64,000 nt of DNA from Piscicola geometra. Its lineage: Eukaryota > Annelida > Clitellata > Hirudinida > Piscicolidae. Where the stretch lies: NCBI GenBank assembly GCA_943735955.1, contig OX030971.1, positions 1,057,768-1,121,767 on the forward strand. Direction: 5' to 3'. The translations under genes were made by a program, and so were the position numbers. The notes beneath the pieces were generated by a model. It was not told where the DNA came from. It made no database searches and saw only the letters and a list, made by a program, of their open reading frames with translations. Below, one piece after another: positions 51,001 through 62,298 of the stretch; the first letter of the stretch is position 1; every line of letters begins with the position of its first letter.

Positions 51001-52708
51001 ATACAACTCCACACACTGCATACAACTCCACACACTGCATACAACTCCACACACTGCATACAACTCCACACACTGCATACAACTCCACACACTGCATACA
51101 ACTCCACACGCTGCATACAACTCCACACACTGCATACAACTCCACACACTGCATACAATTCCACACACTGCATACAATTCCACACACTGCATACAATTCC
51201 ACACACTGCATACAACTCCACACACTGCATACAACTCCACACACACTGCATACAACTCCACACACTGCATACTATTCCACACACTGCATACAACTCCACA
51301 CACTGCATAAAACTCCACACACTGCATACAACTCCACATACACTGCATACAACTCCACACACTGCATACAACTCCACACACTGCATACAACTTCACAAAC
51401 TGCATACAGCTCCACACACTGCATACAATTCAACACACTGCATACTACTCCACACACACTGCATACAACTCCACACACTGCATACAACTACACACACTGC
51501 ATACAACTCCACACACACTGCATACAACTCCACACACTGCATACAACTCCACACACACTGCATACAACTCCACACACTGCATACAACTCCACACACTGCA
51601 TACAACTCCACACACTGCATACAGCTCCACACACACTGCATACAACTCCACACACTGCATACAACTCCACACACACTGCATACAACTCCACACACTGCAT
51701 ACTGTTCCACACACTGCATACAACTCCACACACTGCATAAAACTCCAAACACTGCATACAACTCCACACACTGCATACAACTCCACACACTGCATACAAC
51801 TCCACATACACTGCATACAACTCCACACACTGCATACAACTCCACACACTGCATACAACTTCACAAACTGCATACAGCTCCACACACTGCATACAATTCA
51901 ACACACTGCATACTACTCCACACACACTGCATACAACTCCACACACTGCATACAACTCCACACACACTGCATACAACTCCACACACTGCAAACAACTCCA
52001 CACACTGCATACAACTCCACACACTGCATACAGCTCCACACACACTGCATACAACTCCACACACTGCATACAACTCCACACACACTGCATACAACTCCAC
52101 ACACTGCATACAACTCCACACACTGCATACAACTCCACACACTGCATACAGCTCCACACACACTGCATACAACTCCACACACACTGCATACAACTCCACA
52201 CACTGCATACAACTCCACACACTGCATACAACTCCACACACTGCATACAACTTCACAAACTGCATACAGCTCCACACACTGCATACAATTCAACACACTG
52301 CATACTACTCCACACACACTGCATACAACTCCACACACTGCATACAACTCCACACACTGCATACAACTCCACACACACTGCATACAACTCCACACACTGC
52401 ATACTATTCCACACACTGCATACAACTCCACACACTGCATAAAACTCCAAACACTGCATACAACTCCACACACTGCATACAACTCCACACACTGCATACA
52501 ACTCCACATACACTGCATACAACTCCACACACTGCATACAACTCCACACACTGCATACAACTTCACAAACTGCATACAGCTCCACACACTGCATACAATT
52601 CAACACACTGCATACTACTCCACACACACTGCATACAACTCCACACACTGCATACAACTACACACACTGCATACAACTCCACACACACTGCATACAACTC
52701 CACACACT
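33001..52708. repeat. Giant 19-bp minisatellite (about 1,000 units)
   Basis: The unit is TGCATACAACTCCACACAC, with frequent 21-bp units carrying one extra CA. Variants include TGCATGCAACTCC, TGCATACAGCTCC, CATAAAACTCC, CATACTATTCC, ACAATTCAACACAC and AACTTCACAAAC. The variants are arranged in higher-order blocks. AACTTCACAAAC at 35041 and 35530 recurs at 37803 and 38292, both exactly 2,762 bp on. The copies at 47334 and 48283 recur at 50440 and 51389, both 3,106 bp on. The three-frame 19-residue reading on both strands is an artefact of unit length (19 = 3 x 6 + 1). Its minus-strand cysteine-rich reading should not be taken as a protein. Confidence 0.98.
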
Positions 52709-55700
52709 TTCAGGTTCTTGATGGTGTCGTCTATTTCTTTGAGTTTTGTTATTTTCTCTTTCTTAGTTTCTCCAATCTGGTCGTATGTTATTTCATTAAC
52801 ATCCGTGTCTGAGTAAATTGTAAGATCTGCGTCTATTTCGTTGAATTCTATGGTTATTTTGCATAGTTTCTCAATCAATGTGTCCTGCACGTTGGTTGTT
52901 GTGGTATTGTTGTCGGGTTTATCGTTTGTGTCTTTCGTTGGGTTATTGAATGTCTCGATCTCCTTCTTCCTCTCCTCCAACTCCTTCTTCACCTCCTCCA
53001 ACTCCTTCTTCCTCTCCTCCAACTCCTTCTTCCTCTCCTCCAACTCCTTCTTCCCCTCCTCCAACTCCTTCTTCCCCTCCTCCAACTCCTTCTTCCCCTC
53101 CTCCAACTCCTTCTTCCCCTCCTCCAAATCCTTCTTCCCCTCCTCCAACTCCTTCTTCCCCTCCTCCAACTCCTTCTTCCCCTCCTCCAACTCCTTCTTC
53201 CCCTCCTCCAAATCCTTCTTCCCCTCCTCCAACTCCTTCTTCCCCTCCTCCAACTCCTTCTTCCCCTCCTCCAACTCCTTCTTCCCCTCCTCCAACTCCT
53301 TCTTCACCTCCTCCAACTCCTTCTTCACCTCTTCCAACTCCTTCTTCCTCTCCTCCAACTCCTTCTTCCTCTCCTCCAACTCCTTCTTCCTCTCCTCCAA
53401 CTCCTTCTTCCCCTCCTCCAACTCCTTCTTCCCCTCCTCCAACTCCTTCTTCCCCTCCTCCAACTCCTTCTTCCCCTCCTCCAAATCCTTCTTCCCCTCC
53501 TCCAACTCCTTCTTCCCCTCCTCCAACTCCTTCTTCCCCTCCTCCAACTCCTTCTTCCTCTCCTCCAACTCCTTCTTCCCCTCCTCCAACTCCTTCTTCC
53601 TCTCCTCCAACTCCTTCTTCCTCTCCTCCAACTCCTTCTTCCTCTCCTCCAACTCCTTCTTCCTCTTCTCCAACTCCTTCTTCCCCTCCTCCAACTCCTT
53701 CTTCCCCTCCTCCAACTCCTTCTTCCCCTCCTCCAACTCCTTCTTCCTCTCCTCCAACTCCTTCTTCCCCTCCTCCAACTCCTTCTTCCCCTCCTCCAAC
53801 TCCTTCTTCCCCTCCTCCAACTCCTTCTTCCCCTCCTCCAACTCCTTCTTCCTCTCCTCCAACTCCTTCTTCCCCTCCTCCAACTCCTTCTTCCTCTCCT
53901 CCAACTCCTTCTTCCCCTCCTCCAACTCCTTCTTCCCCTCCTCCAACTTCTTCTTCCCCTCCTCCAACTCCTTCTTCCCCTCCTCCAACTCCTTCTTCCT
54001 CTCCTTCTCTCCTTCTTCCCCTCCTCCAACTCCTTCTTCCCCTCCTCCAACTCCTTCTTCCTCTCCTCCAACTCCTTCTTCCTCTCCTCCAACTCCTTCT
54101 TCTTCTCCTCCAACTCCTTCTTCCCCTCCTCCAACTCCTTCTTCCCCTCCTCCAACTCCTTCTTCCCCTCCTCCAACTCCTTCTTCCCCTCCTCCAACTC
54201 CTTCTTCCCCTCCTCCAACTCCTTCTTCCCCTCCTCCAACTCCTTCTTCCTCTCCTCCAACTCCTTCTTCCTCTCCTCCAACTCCTTCTTCCCCTCCTCC
54301 AACTCCTTTTTCCCCTCCTCCAACTCCTTCCCCTCCTCCAACTCCTTCTTCCTCTCCTCCAACTCCTTCTTCCCCTCCTCCAACTCCTTCTTCCTCTCCT
54401 CCAACTCCTTCTTCCCCTCCTCCAACTCCTTCTTCCCCTCCTCCAACTCCTTCTTCCTCTCCTCCAACTCCTTCTTCCCCTCCTCCAACTCCTTCTTCCC
54501 CTCCTCCAACTCCTTCTTCCCCTCCTCCAACTCCTTCTTCCCCTCCTCCAACTCCTTCTTCCTCTCCTCCAACTCCTTCTTCCTCTCCTCCAACTCCTTC
54601 TTCCTCTCCTCCAACTCCTTCTTCCTCTCCTCCAACTCCTTCTTCCCCTCCTCCAACTCCTTCTTCCCCTCCTCCAACTCCTTCTTCCTCTCCTCCAACT
54701 CCTTCTTCCCCTCCTCCAACTCCTTCTTCCTCTCCTCCAACTCCTTCTTCCCCTCCTCCAACTCCTTCTTCCTCTTCTCCAACTCCTTCTTCCCCTCCTC
54801 CAACTCCTTCTTCCTCTCCTCCAACTCCTTCTTCACCTCCTCCAACTCCTTCTTCCTCTCCTCCAACTCCTTCTTCCCCTCCTCCAACTCCTTCTTCCTC
54901 TCCTCCAACTCCTTCTTCCTCTCCTCCAACTCCTTCTTCACCTCCTCCAACTCCTTCTTCCTCTCCTCCAACTCCTTCTTCCCCTCCTCCAACTCCTTCT
55001 TCCTCTCCTCCAACTCCTTCTTCCCCTCCTCCAACTCCTTCTTCCCCTCCTCCAACTCCTTCTTCCCCTCCTCCAACTCCTTCTTCCCCTCCTCCAACTC
55101 CTTCTTCCTCTCCTCCAACTCCTTCTTCCCCTCCTCCAACTCCTTCTTCCTCTCCTCCAACTCCTTCTTCCCCTCCTCCAACTCCTTCTTCCCCTCCTCC
55201 AACTTCTTCTTCCCCTCCTCCAACTCCTTCTTCCCCTCCTCCAACTCCTTCTTCCTCTCCTTCTCTCCTTCTTCCCCTCCTCCAACTCCTTCTTCCCCTC
55301 CTCCAACTCCTTCTTCCTCTCCTCCAACTCCTTCTTCCTCTCCTCCAACTCCTTCTTCTTCTCCTCCAACTCCTTCTTCCCCTCCTCCAACTCCTTCTTC
55401 TCCTCCTCCAACTCCTTCTTCCCCTCCTCCAACTCCTTCTTCCCCTCCTCCAACTCCTTCTTCCCCTCCTCGAACTCCTTCCCCTCCTCCAACTCCTTCT
55501 TCCTCTCCTCCAACTCCTTCTTCCTCTCCTCCAACTCCTTCTTCCCCTCCTCCAACTCCTTTTTCCCTTCCTCCAACTCCTTCCCCTCCTCCAACTCCTT
55601 CTTCCTCTCCTCCAACTCCTTCTTCCCCTCCTCCAACTCCTTCTTCCTCTCCTCCAACTCCTTCTTCCCCTCCTCCAACTCCTTCTTCCCCTCCTCCAAC

Positions 55701-58700
55701 TCCTTCTTCCTCTCCTCCAACTCCTTCTTCCTCTCCTTCAACTCCTTCTTCCTCTCCTCCACTCCTTCCTCTCCTCCAACTCCTTCTTCCCCTCCTCCAA
55801 CTCCTTCTTCCCCTCCTCCAACTCCTTCTTCCCCTCCTCCAACTCCTTCTTCCTCTCCTCCAACTCCTTCTTCCTCTCCTCCAACTCCTTCTTCCTCTCC
55901 TCCAACTCCTTCTTCCTCTCCTCCAACTCCTTCTTCCCCTCCTCCAACTCCTTCTTCCCCTCCTCCAACTCCTTCTTCCTCTCCTCCAACTCCTTCTTCC
56001 CCTCCTCCAACTCCTTCTTCCTCTCCTCCAACTCCTTCTTCCCCTCCTCCAACTCCTTCTTCCTCTTCTCCAACTCCTTCTTCCCCTCCTCCAACTCCTT
56101 CTTCCTCTCCTCCAACTCCTTCTTCACCTCCTCCAACTCCTTCCTCTCCTCCAACTCCTTCTTCCCCTCCTCCAACTCCTTCTTCCTCTCCTCCAACTCC
56201 TTCTTCCTCTCCTCCAACTCCTTCTTCCTCTCCTCCAACTCCTTCTTCCCCTCCTCCAACTCCTTCTTCCCCTCTTCCCCTCCTCCAACTCCTTCTTCCC
56301 TCCTCCAACTCTTCTTCCCCTCTCCAACTCCTTCTTCACCTCCTCCAACTCCTTCTTCACCTCCTCCAACTCCTTCTTCCCTCCTCCAACTCCTTCTTCC
56401 TCTCCTCCAACTCCTTCTTCCTCTCCTCCAACTCCTTCTTCCTCTCCTCCAACTCCTTCTTCCCCTCCTCCAACTCCTTCTTCCCCTCCTCCAACTCCTT
56501 CTTCCCCTCCTCCAACTCTTCTTCCTCTCCTCCAACTCCTTCTTCCTCTCCTCCAACTCCTTCTTCCCTCCTCCAACTCCTTCTCCCTCCTCCAACTCCT
56601 TCTTCCTCTTCTCCAACTCCTTCTTCCCCTCCTCCAACTCCTTCTTCCTCTCCTCCAACTCCTTCTTCACCTCCTCCAACTCCTCTTCCTCTCCTCCAAC
56701 TCCTTCTTCCCCTCCTCCAACTCCTTCTTCCTCCTCCTCCAACTCCTTCTTCCTCTCCTCCAACTCCTTCTTCCTCTCCTCCCAACTCCTTCTTCCTCTC
56801 CTCCAACTCCTTCTTCCCCTCCTCCAACTCTCTTCTTCCCTCCTCCAACTCCTTCCCCTCCTCCAACTCCTTCTTCCCCTCTTCCAACTCCTTCTTCCCC
56901 TCTTCCAACTCCTTCTTCCTCTCCTCCAACTCCTTCTTCACCTTCTCCAACTCTTCTTCCCCTCCTCCAACTCCTCCTTCCTCTCCTCCAACTCCTTCTT
57001 CCCTCCTCCAACTCCTTCTTCCTCTCCTCCAACTCCTTCTTCACCTCCTCCAACTCCTTCTTCCTCTCCTCCAACTCCTTCTTCCTCTCCTCCAACTCCT
57101 TCTTCCCCTCCTCCAACTCCTTCTTCCTCTCCTCCAACTCCTTCTTCACCTCCTCCAACTCCTTCTTCCTCTCCTCCAACTCCTTCTTCCCCTCCTCCAA
57201 CTCCTTCTTCCTCTCCTCCAACTCCTTCTTCCTCTCCTCCAACTCCTTCTTCCCCTCCTCCAACTCCTTCTTCCCCTCCTCCAACTCCTTCCTCTTCTCC
57301 AACTCCTTCTTCCCCTCCTCCAACTCCTTCTTCCTCTCCTCCAACTCCTTCTTCACCTCCTCCAACTCCTTCTTCCTCTCCTCCAACTCCTTCTTCCCCT
57401 CCTCCAACTCCTTCTTCCTCTCTTCCAACTCCTTCTTCCTCTCCTCCAACTCCTTCTTCCTCTCCTCCAACTCCTTCTTCCTCTCCTCCAACTCCTTCTT
57501 CCCCTCCTCCAACTCCTTCTTCCCCTCCTCCAACTCCTTCTTCCCCTCCTCCAACTCCTTCTTCCCCTCTTCCAACTCCTTCTTCCTCTCCTCCAACTCC
57601 TTCTTCCCTTCCTCCAACTCCTTCTTCCCCTCCTCCAACTCCTTCTTCCCCTCTTCCAACTCCTTCTTCCTCTCCTCCAACTCCTTCTTCCTCTCCTCCA
57701 ACTCCTTCTTCACCTCCTCCAACTCCTTCTTCCCCTCCTCCAACTCCTTCTTCCCCTCCTCCAACTCCTTCTTCCCCTCCTCCAACTCCTTCTTCCCCTC
57801 CTCCAACTCCTTCTTCCCCTCCTCCAACTCCTTCTTCACCTCCTCCAACTCCTTCTTCCCCTCCTCCAACTCCTTCTTCCCCTCCTCCAACTCCTTCTTC
57901 CCCTCCTCCAACTCCTTCCCCTCCTCCAACTCCTTCTTCCCCTCCTCCAACTCCTTCTTCCTCTCCTCCAACTCCTTCTTCCTCTCCTCCAACTCCTTCT
58001 TCCTCTCCTCCAACTCCTTCTTCCCCTCCTCCAACTCCTTCTTCCCCTCCTCCAACTCCTTTTTCCAATCCTCCAACTTCTTCTTCCTCTCCTCCAACTC
58101 CTTCTTCATCTCCTCCAACTCCTTCTTCCCCTCCTCCAACTCCTTCTTCCCCTCCTCCAACTCCTTCTTCCCCTCCTCCAACTCCTTCTTCCTCTCCTCC
58201 AACTCCTTCTTCCCCTCCTCCAACTCCTTCTTCCTCTCCTCCAACTCCTTCTTCACCTCCTCCAACTCCTTCTTCCCCTCCTCCAACTCCTTCTTCCTCT
58301 CCTTCTCTCCCTTCTTCACCTCCTCTAACTCCTTCTTCCCCTCCTCCAACTCCTTCTTCCCCTCCTCCAACTTCTTTTTCCAATCCTCCAACTTCTTCTT
58401 CCTCTCCTCCAACTCCTTCTTCACCTCCTCCAACTCCTTCTTCCCCTCCTCCAACTCCTTCTTCCTCTCCTTCTCTCCCTTCTTCACCTCCTCTAACTCC
58501 TTCTTCCCCTCCTCCAACTCCTTCTTCCCCTCCTCCAACTCCTTCTTCCTCTCCTCCAACTCCTTCTTCCCCTCCTCCAACTCCTTCTTCCCTTCCTCCA
58601 ACTCCTTCTTCCTCTCCTCCAACTCCTTCTTCCTCTCCTCCAACTCCTTCTTCCCCTCCTCCAACTCCTTCTTCCTCTCCTCCAACTCCTTCTTCCTCTC

Positions 58701-59930
58701 CTCCAACTCCTTCTTCATCTCCTCCAACTCCTTCTTCCCCTCCTCCAACTCCTTCTTCCTCTCCTCCAACTCCTTCTTCCCCTCCTCCAACTCCTTCTTC
58801 CCCTCCTCCAACTCCTTCTTCCCCTCCTCCAACTTCTTTTTCCAATCCTCCAACTTCTTCTTCCTCTCCTCCAACTCCTTCTTCACCTCCTCCAACTCCT
58901 TCTTCCCCTCCTCCAACTCCTTCTTCCTCTCCTTCTCTCCCTTCTTCACCTCCTCTAACTCCTTCTTCCCCTCCTCCAACTCCTTCTTCCCCTCCTCCAA
59001 CTCCTTCTTCCCCTCCTCCAACTCCTTCTTCCTCTCCTCCAACTCCTTCTTCCCCTCCTCCAACTCCTTCTTCCTCTCCTCCAACTCCTTCTTCACCTCC
59101 TCCAACTCCTTCTTCCCCTCCTCCAACTCCTTCTTCCTCTCCTCCAACTCCTTCTTCCCCTCCTCCAACTCCTTCTTCCCCTCCTCCAACTCCTTCTTCC
59201 CCTCCTCCAACTTCTTTTTCCAATCCTCCAACTTCTTCTTTTTCTCCTCCAACTCCTTCTTCACCTCCTCCAACTCCTTCTTCCCCTCCTCCAACTCCTT
59301 CTTCCTCTCCTTCTCTCCCTTCTTCACCTCCTCTAACTCCTTCTTCCCCTCCTCCAACTCCTTCTTCCCCTCCTCCAACTCCTTCTTCCTCTCCTCCAAC
59401 TCCTTCTTCACCTCCTCCAACTCCTTCTTCCCCTCCTCCAACTCCTTCTTCCCCTCCTCCAACTCCTTCTTCCCCTCCTCCAACTCCTTCTTCCCCTCCT
59501 CCAACTCCTTCTTCCTCTCCTCCAACTCCTTCTTCCTCTCCTCCAACTCCTTCTTCCCCTCCTCCAACTCCTTCTTCCCCTCCTCCAACTCCTTCTTCCC
59601 CTCTTCCAACTCCTTCCTCTCCTCCAACTCCTTCTTCACCTCCTCCAACTCCTTTTTCCCCTCCTCCAACTCCTTCTTCCTCTCCTCCAACTCCTTCTTC
59701 CCCTCCTCCAACTCCTTCTTCCTCTCCTCCAACTCCTTCTTCACCTCCTCCAACTCCTTCTTCCCCTCCTCCAACTCCTTCTTCCTCTCCTCCAACTCCT
59801 TCTTCCCCTCCTCCAACTCCTTCTTCCCCTCCTCCAACTCCTTCTTCACCTCCTCCAACTCCTTCTTCCAATCCTCCAACTCCTTCTTCCCCTCCTCCAA
59901 CTCCTTTTTCAACATGGACGCCTTCTCCAT
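52709..59930 (-). pseudogene. Long heptad-repeat (KKELEEx) protein gene with acidic C-terminus, frameshifted
   Basis: An ATG at 59930 opens [20 protein letters not shown] and continues for over 1,000 codons of the seven-residue repeat KKELEEx, where x is mostly Gly, Arg or Val. The i/i+4 Lys-Glu pairing predicts a long charged alpha-helix (single-alpha-helix type) rather than a classical two-stranded coil, because only one Leu falls in each heptad. Frameshifts occur around 56950-56270, 55260 and 54010, so the full frame is broken as assembled. The last segment re-enters an open frame and leaves the repeat at KKEIETFNNPTKD. It ends in about 85 unique, acidic residues (ITIEFNEIDADLTIYSD, then a Lys/Glu stretch to NLK). 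At 52708 the sequence passes directly into the 19-bp array, where AAA/GTGTGT could be a splice donor. The unique tail suggests that it was once a real gene. The family is not recognised. Confidence 0.5.
52961..59920. repeat. 21-bp coding-phase minisatellite encoding the heptads (about 330 units)
   Basis: On the plus strand the unit begins CTCCAACTCC and ends TTCTTCCCCTC, 21 bp or seven codons. Nearly all variation is in one triplet (CCC, CCT, CAC or CAT on the plus strand, i.e. Gly, Arg, Val or Met). Rare blocks such as CTCTCCCTTCTTCACC and TTTTTCCAATCCTCCAAC recur together at about 58062-58340, 58375-58500, 58847-58960 and 59216-59340. This shows higher-order duplication units of about 0.3-0.5 kb. 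Confidence 0.95.
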
Positions 59931-60329
59931 GTCTACCCGTTAATGCTTGAAAAATTAATGTCAGATACGTATTTTTATTAGTATCGAAAGTTGTAAATAT
60001 TAAAATTTAATATTTTATTTGTTAAACTGTTAAACAAATAAAATATTAAAATAGGAATTGAATAGCCGATATTATAGTGGCAGAAATGTAAAACAGATCC
60101 TAAATTATTAAAAAATTCGCAATTTTCAACCTTTCTATTTTTCTTGAGGATTACTTTGAAACAAAATATTCTTTTCTTTTTTATAACACTAAATATCAAC
60201 GAGTTCAGGAAACACGACTTTATATAGGGTGCGAGGGTTAAAGGTCGCCTAGGAGTGGTTGTGTGTACATATCGTACTGTGTGTGTTTGTGTATGTGTGC
60301 GTGAGTGAGTGAGTGAAAAGAAAGAAGGA
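59931..60329. other. Spacer between the two heptad copies; partial sequence duplication and (TG)n
   Basis: The 35 bp after the ATG (TGCTTGAAAAATTAATGTCA plus a TACGTATT block) match 60536-60570 apart from a small insertion, so this edge belongs to the duplication. The rest is AT-rich with a (TG)n/GAGTGAGTGA stretch near 60280-60320. I see no gene in it. Confidence 0.6.
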
Positions 60330-60523
60330 TGGATAGATGGAACGAACTCATAGAAGTGTTGCTGCTTCTCTCTCTCCTGCCTATGCTTCTCCACCATCTG
60401 CAGCCTCCTCTCCTCCTTTCCCTTCTTCCACTCCTCCAACTCCTTCTTCACCTCCTCCAACTCCTTCTCCCCCTCCTCCAACTCCTTCTTCCCCTCCTCC
60501 AACTCCTTTTTCAACTTCTCCAT
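60330..60523 (-). pseudogene. Short sister copy of the heptad gene 5' end
   Basis: ATG at 60523 starts [17 protein letters not shown] and continues for only about four heptads. It then runs into non-repeated KGKEERRLQMVEKHRQEREK and FYEFVPSIHPSF before entering microsatellite-derived sequence. The bases around and upstream of this ATG match those at 59930. This copy therefore looks like the unexpanded state of the array at 52961-59920, or an independent 5' truncation of the same duplicated gene. A stop (TAG or TGA, depending on a 2-nt indel) lies just before the ATG in both copies, in the frame that continues from the ORF1-like remnant upstream. Confidence 0.5.
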
Positions 60524-60553
60524 GTCTACCCGTAAATGCTTGAAAAATTAATG

Positions 60554-60808
60554 TCATACGTATTTGCTTTTGGGGTGGTCCTGTCTTTTCTTTGCTAGCT
60601 GAGCCCTCAAATTTTTTGACATCTCTTGTTGTTTCTTTGTCATGTCTGGATTAATGAATATCTTCTTATTCGTCTCATTGGCGGAGTGCCGGAGTTCTTT
60701 CGCCATCCTCAGCACTAGTCTTTTCTCTTCAATGGTAGGCGTGACAATTCTCGTGAACGAGAGGTTTGTCTCCATGTCCAGGCTGTCTTCATGCGTGAAG
60801 TCAAACAT
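60554..60808 (-). pseudogene. ORF1-like remnant of a non-LTR retrotransposon
   Basis: A 84-codon frame contains ETNLSFTRIVTPTIEEKRL, then KKIFINPDMTKKQQEM and NLRAQLAKKRQDHPKSKYV, and ends at a TGA. The sequence 'hydrophobic-N-P-D-(L/M)-T-K...L-R-x-(Q/E)-L-x-x-(K/R)-R' is the conserved block at the C-terminal part of the first open frame of many metazoan non-LTR retrotransposons, thought to bind RNA. The assignment rests on that motif alone. It lies directly upstream of the short heptad copy on the same strand and in the same frame, separated by two in-frame stops. Confidence 0.45.
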
Positions 60809-60865
60809 GACTGTTGTGTTTGTTTGTTTGTTGTTTCTGATGTGCTCTTCCCTTTTATTTGTGCT

Positions 60866-61218
60866 TGTATGATTATGATAAGTGTGTTTATGTGTCTTAT
60901 TAGGTCATAGCTATTCTCGAGGTAGGCTGGGTGTTTTTTGGTTATTGGTGTCAGGTAATTGGTTATGAATGACGCTATGTGTTCCGTTTCTGATCCTATA
61001 TTGCTGATTATCGGTCGTCCTGTTGCACATGGACCAGAGTGAGGGAGTGTGTCCTTGTCTCTCTTTCCTCTCCCTCCCCCTGAAAGATCCTCTCCAGATC
61101 TTCCTTCACCTCTCTGGTGTACGTGTACGTGTGTGTGTGAGTGTGAATGCAAGCCACTGGAAAGCATGCGTGCATCAGGTGTAGTCTTCGTCTTCCTGTT
61201 ACGAATCGGATGAAGCAA
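60866..61218 (-). pseudogene. Penelope-like reverse transcriptase fragment
   Basis: The minus strand reads CATGRPIISNIGSETEHIAS, then NYLTPITKKHPAYLENSYDLI. G-R-P-I-(I/V)-S followed about 35 residues later by N-S-Y-D is the conserved RT segment (palm entry) found in Penelope-like elements. After NSYDLIRHIN the frame degenerates before the catalytic Asp motif would be reached, so no RT activity is possible. N-terminal to GRPIISN lies a Gly/Arg-rich low-complexity stretch. The DNA of the first part (60985-61120) is duplicated at 61766-61890. Confidence 0.6.
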
Positions 61219-61765
61219 CTGCGTTCTTCATCACTTAAGGCTTCGTGGTCAGAGTTAGTAGATATTTTAAAGAATAGTTTGGTGTCTAAAGTGGTAAATA
61301 TAGAAGTGATAGATGGGTAGAGAGAGGGAAGGTAGTTAAGTCTTATGAGTTTATTAATTAGGGACTGGAGTTGCTTAATTACTGCACTGTAATTGCTTTA
61401 TTGTACTGTGTGTAAGGCGTGTAAGAGCGATTAGGCGATCGAAGTATGTAAATGTGCGTTCAAAGGATCAAAGTATGTAAGAAGTGCGTAATTCTATATA
61501 CATATGTACATTGGTAGTAAGTATCAACTTCAGTGTGATCAAAAGTTTGAGTGAAATTGATGATAACTAAAGTTTATTGACTCGTCAGTTTATGTGATCG
61601 TAAATTTATGTTGTAAGAGCCAGCGTTGTAGTGTCTTGGCTGTTGTTGTGATGCTTTCAGAGTTCGATGTGTGGGAATTTCCTTCCGTCTCCGTGTCTTT
61701 CCGTCCAAGTATCACCTTCCAGCGGTTAGGGTTTGTGGGAGTGTGCATCTTACGATGCCTAGTAC
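61219..61765. other. AT-rich unique DNA, no gene seen
   Basis: About 550 bp with stops in all frames. There are short imperfect direct repeats such as GATCAAAGTATGTAA and GATCGAAGTATGTAA near 61435-61480. I see no coding or RNA feature. Confidence 0.5.
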
Positions 61766-61895
61766 TTTCTGATCCTATATTGCTGATTATCGGTTGTTCT
61801 GTTGCACATGGACCAGAGTGAGTGAGTGTGTTTTTTCCTCTCCCTCCCCCTGAAAGATCCTCTCCAGATCCTTTTTCACCTCTCTGATGTCCGAG
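61766..61895 (-). pseudogene. Second copy of the Penelope-like RT segment
   Basis: TTTCTGATCCTATATTGCTG, ATTATCGGT, GTTGCACATGGACCAGAGTG and CCCTCCCCCTGAAAGATCC all match 60985-61120 in order, with substitutions and a short deletion. On the minus strand it reads GPCATEQPIISNIGSE, where the Gly-Arg of GRPIISN has become Glu-Gln. Its end abuts GTGGAACCTCCCCTTCTTGA, a segment repeated at 62540-62570. Confidence 0.6.
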
Positions 61896-61924
61896 GGGGT
61901 GGAACCTCCCCTTCTTGATTCACA

Positions 61925-62225
61925 AATTTAAATTGTGACAACAATTGTAAAGACTGCTACAATTTGATTTCTTGAACTGGTGCCTCGATCTTTCAGGCAT
62001 GACTGTATCCGCTTCACAAACCAAAATATTTGATATAACTTGCCTGTTTGCCATGTTGTAAGTGCCATTTTTTTGAAATTTCCATGTTTATATGTGTTGG
62101 TGATGCTGAGATTAAGGTATGAACGCATCTCCAGGAGTTGCTGCCCATTTGCATTCATCTTTCATCTACCATGAGTAATCGTTATCACCCACTCTTGCAT
62201 TAAAGTCACCCAGCAGTATCAGTTG
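61925..62225 (-). pseudogene. Non-LTR retrotransposon endonuclease fragment
   Basis: The minus strand reads ILLGDFNARVGDNDYSW, ending at a TAG at about 62168. LLGDFNARVG is the signature of the apurinic-type endonuclease domain (catalytic D and N of GDFN). After a frame shift it continues NANGQQLLEM, then LSITNTYKHGNF, the next conserved block of the same domain. The remainder (towards 61925) is too changed to follow. Stop and frameshift show that it is dead. It lies next to a Harbinger remnant on the same strand. Confidence 0.7.
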
Positions 62226-62298
62226 TTAATGCTTTGTGTGATGAAAGTAGTAAGTGCACAGGCACCAATTACTTTGGTAACTTTTTCTGGATTGAGTC

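Noticed and set aside
33001..52708. A CRISPR-like or cysteine-rich-protein interpretation of the 19-bp array
   Set aside because: Units are contiguous with no spacers. The Cys-rich reading occurs in three frames and has no signal sequence or domain.
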